The notes beneath the pieces are model-generated. The model ran no database searches and was not told where the DNA came from. It worked only from the letters and a program-made list of their open reading frames with translations. The position numbers were made by a program, and so were the translations under genes. DNA of 64,000 nucleotides, taken from Pseudomonas tolaasii NCPPB 2192. Its GTDB lineage: Bacteria; Pseudomonadota; Gammaproteobacteria; Pseudomonadales; Pseudomonadaceae. Shown piece after piece: positions 61,220-64,000 of this stretch; the first letter of the stretch is position 1; each line of letters opens with the position of its first letter. The DNA lies in the NCBI RefSeq assembly GCF_002813445.1, contig NZ_PHHD01000001.1, positions 5,828,001 to 5,892,000 on the forward strand. Direction: 5' to 3'.

Positions 61220-63655
61220 ATGAATGCATCACGCGCCACCGCCAGCCGACCCGGCAAGGCCTTCGCCCACACCCTGTTATTTATGGCCCTGTGCGAGGCC
61301 GCGAGCTACAGCAGCCTGACCCTGGCAGCCGACGCCCCGGCCAGCGACAACCCGCTGGACACCGTGGTGGTCATCGGCAACCGCGGGCAGGCGCGCACCC
61401 TGGCCGAAAGCCCGGCGCCGGTGGATGTGATCTCGTCCAAGCAACTGCTCGCCACCGGCCAGGGCGACTTGACCCGTGCCCTGAGCAAAGTGCTGCCGTC
61501 GCTCAACCAACCGGCGTCTTCGGGCTTCGGTTCCACGTCGGTGGTCCGCCCCATCAGCCTGCGCGGCCTCAACGGTGATCAGGTGCTGGTGCTGGTCAAC
61601 GGCAAGCGCCGTCACAACAGCGCGCTGCTGAACAACGGCACCTATCTCAATTCCGGCTCGCAGCCGGTAGACCTGGACATGATCCCCACCGCTCTGGTGG
61701 ACCACGTTGAAGTGTTGCGCGACGGCGCCTCGGCACAATACGGCTCGGACGCCATCGGCGGCGTGGTCAACATCGTGCTCAAGCAGACCGACCACGGTGG
61801 CAGCCTGTCCACCAGCTACGGCCAGAACTATGAAAACGGCGACGGCGAAACCGTGCGCCAGACCGGCAACGTCGGCCTGGCCCTGCCCAACGACGGCTTC
61901 ATCAACCTCGCGCTGGACGTGAAGAAGCAAAACGTCTCCGACCGTTCCGATGACGCGCCGTACACCGACGCCGCCGGCAACACCAGCCAGCGTCACACCT
62001 ACTACGGCACCGGCCTGCCCGAGGCGAAAAACTTCAGCCTGGGCTACAACGCCGAGCTGCCGGTGGACGACGCCCTGACCCTCTACTCGTTCTCGACCTT
62101 CACCCACCGCAATTCGGAAAAACCCCTGGCCTTCCACCAGCCACCGAGCTTCAACGGCATTCAGACGCCCTACCCCCAAGGTATCGAAGACAACCTGCGC
62201 TTTATCGAAGACGACTTCCAGGTCGCGTTCGGTGGCAAGGGCCAGGCTGCCGGCTGGGACTATGACCTGTCGAGCACCTACGGCCAGGACCATGCGCGCG
62301 CCACCCTCACCGACACCTACAACCTGAGCTACGGCCCTACTTCGCCGACCTCGGTGGACACCGGCGTGAAAACCTTCAGCCAGTGGACCAACAACCTCGA
62401 CCTGACCCGCGCCTTTGACCTTGGCTTGTACAAGCCGACGCAGATTTCCTGGGGCCTGGAACAGCGATACGAGGACTACAAGATCGGCAAGGGCGACGTT
62501 GCCTCCTACGCCAGCGGGCCGTTCAACACCGGCGCCAACGGTGCGTTGATTCCCCCGGGAACCATTTCCGGCGCCGGCACCACGCCCGCCGACGCGGCCG
62601 AAAAAAGCCGCATCAGCCTGGCCGGCTACGGCGAGATCGGGCAGGACTTCACCGACAAATGGCACGTCGACCTGGCGGGTCGCTATGAGCATTACAACGA
62701 CGGCTCCGGCACCACCACCAACGGCAAGTTCTCCACGCGCTATCAGCTGACTCCTATCCTGGCCGTGCGCGGCACGTTCAGCACGGGCTTTCGTGCGCCG
62801 TCGCTGGCCCAGCAGATCTACAGCTCGACCTCGCAAACCAGCGTCAACGGCCAACTCTTCGACTACCGCAACGTGGCCGTGGGTTCCGACGTGGCCAAGG
62901 CCCTCGGTGCCGACACCCTCAAGCCGGAAAAATCCACCAACTTCAGCCTCGGCTTTACCCTGCAACCCACCGATGCCACCAACATCACCCTCGATGCGTA
63001 CCAGATCAAGATCAAGGACCGCATCGCCCAGACCGGCTACCTCGGCGGCACCCCGCAGATCAGCGCGATTCTCGCCGCTGCGGGCCTCAACCCGAACCAG
63101 GCGGTGACCTACTTCACCAACGCCCTGGACACCACCACCCGTGGCGTCGACCTGGTGGGCGACTACCGCCAGGACATCGGTGCCTACGGCAGCCTGAAAT
63201 ACTCGGCCGGGTTCAACTGGAACACCACCCAGATCGACTCCATCCACGCCTCCTCCGTCGCCACCCAGGCACTGGGCCCGGACGGCGGCTACGACCGTCA
63301 GCGCCAGGGCAACCTCAAGTACGGCTTGCCGCAATCCAAACTGCTGCTGGGCACCACCTGGACCTACGACAAGCTGGAAGTGGCGCTGAACCTGACCCGT
63401 TACGGCGAGTACACCCAGTACGGCACCGCCGAGATTTACGACCGCACCTTCTCGCCCGCGTGGATCACCGATCTGAACGTCGACTACCACCTGACCAAGG
63501 CCGTCACCCTGAATGCCGGCGCCAACAACCTGTTCAACAAGTACCCGGAACGCACCGGCCTGGCCAGCAGCTCGGGCGCCTTCCCCTACGGCAACTTCTC
63601 GCCTTACGGCACCACCGGCGGCTACTGGTACACCGGCGTGACCTACAACTTCTAA
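61220..63655 (+). CDS. TonB-dependent outer-membrane receptor
   Basis: This 811-residue protein has a signal peptide (to about residue 37, ALCEAASYSSLTLAADA), a short TonB-box-like stretch NPLDTVVVIGN, a plug domain (LTRALSKVLPSLNQ, VEVLRDGASAQYGSDAIGGV) and a 22-strand barrel with a C-terminal YTGVTYNF ending in Phe, as required for outer-membrane insertion. The GSDAIGGVVNIVLK plug version is common in receptors for carbohydrates or other non-siderophore nutrients. An LLM flavin monooxygenase gene follows 57 bp later, so the receptor probably imports the monooxygenase's substrate or a related compound. Confidence 0.9.
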   Translation: MNASRATASRPGKAFAHTLLFMALCEAASYSSLTLAADAPASDNPLDTVVVIGNRGQARTLAESPAPVDVISSKQLLATGQGDLTRALSKVLPSLNQPASSGFGSTSVVRPISLRGLNGDQVLVLVNGKRRHNSALLNNGTYLNSGSQPVDLDMIPTALVDHVEVLRDGASAQYGSDAIGGVVNIVLKQTDHGGSLSTSYGQNYENGDGETVRQTGNVGLALPNDGFINLALDVKKQNVSDRSDDAPYTDAAGNTSQRHTYYGTGLPEAKNFSLGYNAELPVDDALTLYSFSTFTHRNSEKPLAFHQPPSFNGIQTPYPQGIEDNLRFIEDDFQVAFGGKGQAAGWDYDLSSTYGQDHARATLTDTYNLSYGPTSPTSVDTGVKTFSQWTNNLDLTRAFDLGLYKPTQISWGLEQRYEDYKIGKGDVASYASGPFNTGANGALIPPGTISGAGTTPADAAEKSRISLAGYGEIGQDFTDKWHVDLAGRYEHYNDGSGTTTNGKFSTRYQLTPILAVRGTFSTGFRAPSLAQQIYSSTSQTSVNGQLFDYRNVAVGSDVAKALGADTLKPEKSTNFSLGFTLQPTDATNITLDAYQIKIKDRIAQTGYLGGTPQISAILAAAGLNPNQAVTYFTNALDTTTRGVDLVGDYRQDIGAYGSLKYSAGFNWNTTQIDSIHASSVATQALGPDGGYDRQRQGNLKYGLPQSKLLLGTTWTYDKLEVALNLTRYGEYTQYGTAEIYDRTFSPAWITDLNVDYHLTKAVTLNAGANNLFNKYPERTGLASSSGAFPYGNFSPYGTTGGYWYTGVTYNF

Positions 63656-63712
63656 CCCAGTGCGCGGGGCCGGTTTGCCGGCCTCGTGCCTGACCTGCAT
63701 GGGAGCCTGTTC

Positions 63713-64000
63713 ATGACCCGCCGCACCGATCAACTCAAGCTGGGGGCGTTTCTGGCCAACAGCGGCCACCACGTCGCCGCCTGGCGTCACCCCCTGGCCC
63801 AGGCGGATGCCAGCCTGGATTTCGACCACTTCAAACACATCGCCCGGACCGCCGAACGCGGCAAGTTCGATGCCTTGTTCATTGCCGATGTGGTCGCGCT
63901 GTGGGGCCACCACCACGACGCGCTGAGCCGCACCGCCCGCGCCGAACACTTCGAGCCGCTGACGTTGATGTCCGCCCTTGCTGCCGTCACGAGCAACATC
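63713..64000 (+). CDS. LLM-class flavin-dependent monooxygenase (partial)
   Basis: The first 96 codons are present and the frame runs off the window. LKLGAFLANSGHHVAAWRHP, HFKHIARTAERGKFDALFIAD and LTLMSALAAVTSNI match the N-terminal TIM-barrel part of the nitrilotriacetate/dibenzothiophene-type (NtaA/SnaA/SoxA/DszA) branch. Such FMNH2-dependent enzymes cleave C-S or C-N bonds and are often in sulfur-scavenging clusters of pseudomonads. It is likely co-transcribed with the TonB receptor (57 bp gap). The length and partners downstream are outside the window. Confidence 0.85.
   Translation, partial: MTRRTDQLKLGAFLANSGHHVAAWRHPLAQADASLDFDHFKHIARTAERGKFDALFIADVVALWGHHHDALSRTARAEHFEPLTLMSALAAVTSNI

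Noticed and set aside
61277..63949. 890-codon open frame on the minus strand across the TonB receptor
   Set aside because: It mirrors the receptor gene and the start of the monooxygenase gene; the translation is Gly/Val/Ala-rich with no recognisable motif. The receptor on the plus strand has signal peptide, plug and barrel.

Overview
The window is chromosomal DNA from a Pseudomonas, most likely the P. fluorescens group. This rests on the dhcAB-atoB-type cluster at the left edge, REP/REPIN repeats with the GTGGGAGCTGGCTTGCC core, NhaR, ArnT and SstT homologues, generally high-GC coding sequence and an Rhs polymorphic-toxin locus. Nearly all of it is coding. I saw no rRNA, tRNA, CRISPR array, transposase or integrase.

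Layout: (1) 1-2.2 kb, a 3-oxoacid CoA-transferase (subunit A tail, subunit B) and an acetyl-CoA acetyltransferase. (2) 2.2-9.8 kb, a DUF1615 lipoprotein, then an Rhs island: a full Rhs protein with a C-terminal HNH/EndoVII-like toxin, its overlapping Imm50-like immunity gene, a decayed displaced Rhs tip, a second toxin broken by small frameshifts (one is a visible 10-bp tandem duplication), and that toxin's apparently intact immunity gene. The toxin tips and immunity genes are AT-richer than their surroundings. (3) 9.8-18.2 kb, housekeeping and transport genes: a Zn-type HemB, PhzF-like, GST, histidine phosphatase, TerC-like, small lipoprotein, NhaR, MFS exporter, SstT. (4) 18.2-21.5 kb, one unrecognised protein of about 1070 residues that could be a secreted effector or toxin. 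(5) 21.6-28.3 kb, DUF1993, YceH, a shikimate-dehydrogenase-like enzyme, small proteins, an AI-2E permease, a thioredoxin-like protein and TrhP.

(6) 28.3-42.9 kb is the most coherent accessory region. Thirteen co-directional minus-strand genes encode a glycerate kinase, type II HAD, RidA, DadA/PuuB-like oxidase, a complete Pot-like ABC importer, an aldehyde dehydrogenase, a GntR/FCD regulator, two RraA-like aldolase paralogues and a class I aminotransferase. A class III aminotransferase is transcribed divergently. The divergent promoter carries two TGTCGACA palindromes 43 bp apart, and a one-mismatch copy lies just upstream of the GntR gene. The simplest reading is a GntR-controlled uptake and breakdown pathway for an amine or hydroxy-amine compound of unknown identity.

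(7) 43-47.2 kb, an AttEFGH-like ABC transporter plus secreted hydratase-like lipoprotein. (8) 47.4-51.5 kb, envelope genes: an Ais/PmrG-like phosphatase (with an attenuator-like hairpin pair upstream), ArnT and a second GT39-type glycosyltransferase. (9) 51.5-59.8 kb, an orphan half-size sugar-type ABC ATPase, an alpha/beta hydrolase, a complete peptide-type ABC importer and a TPR protein flanked by two REPINs. (10) 59.9-64 kb, a P1-family peptidase, a TonB-dependent receptor and the start of an LLM flavin monooxygenase, a pairing that suggests nutrient (possibly sulfur) scavenging.
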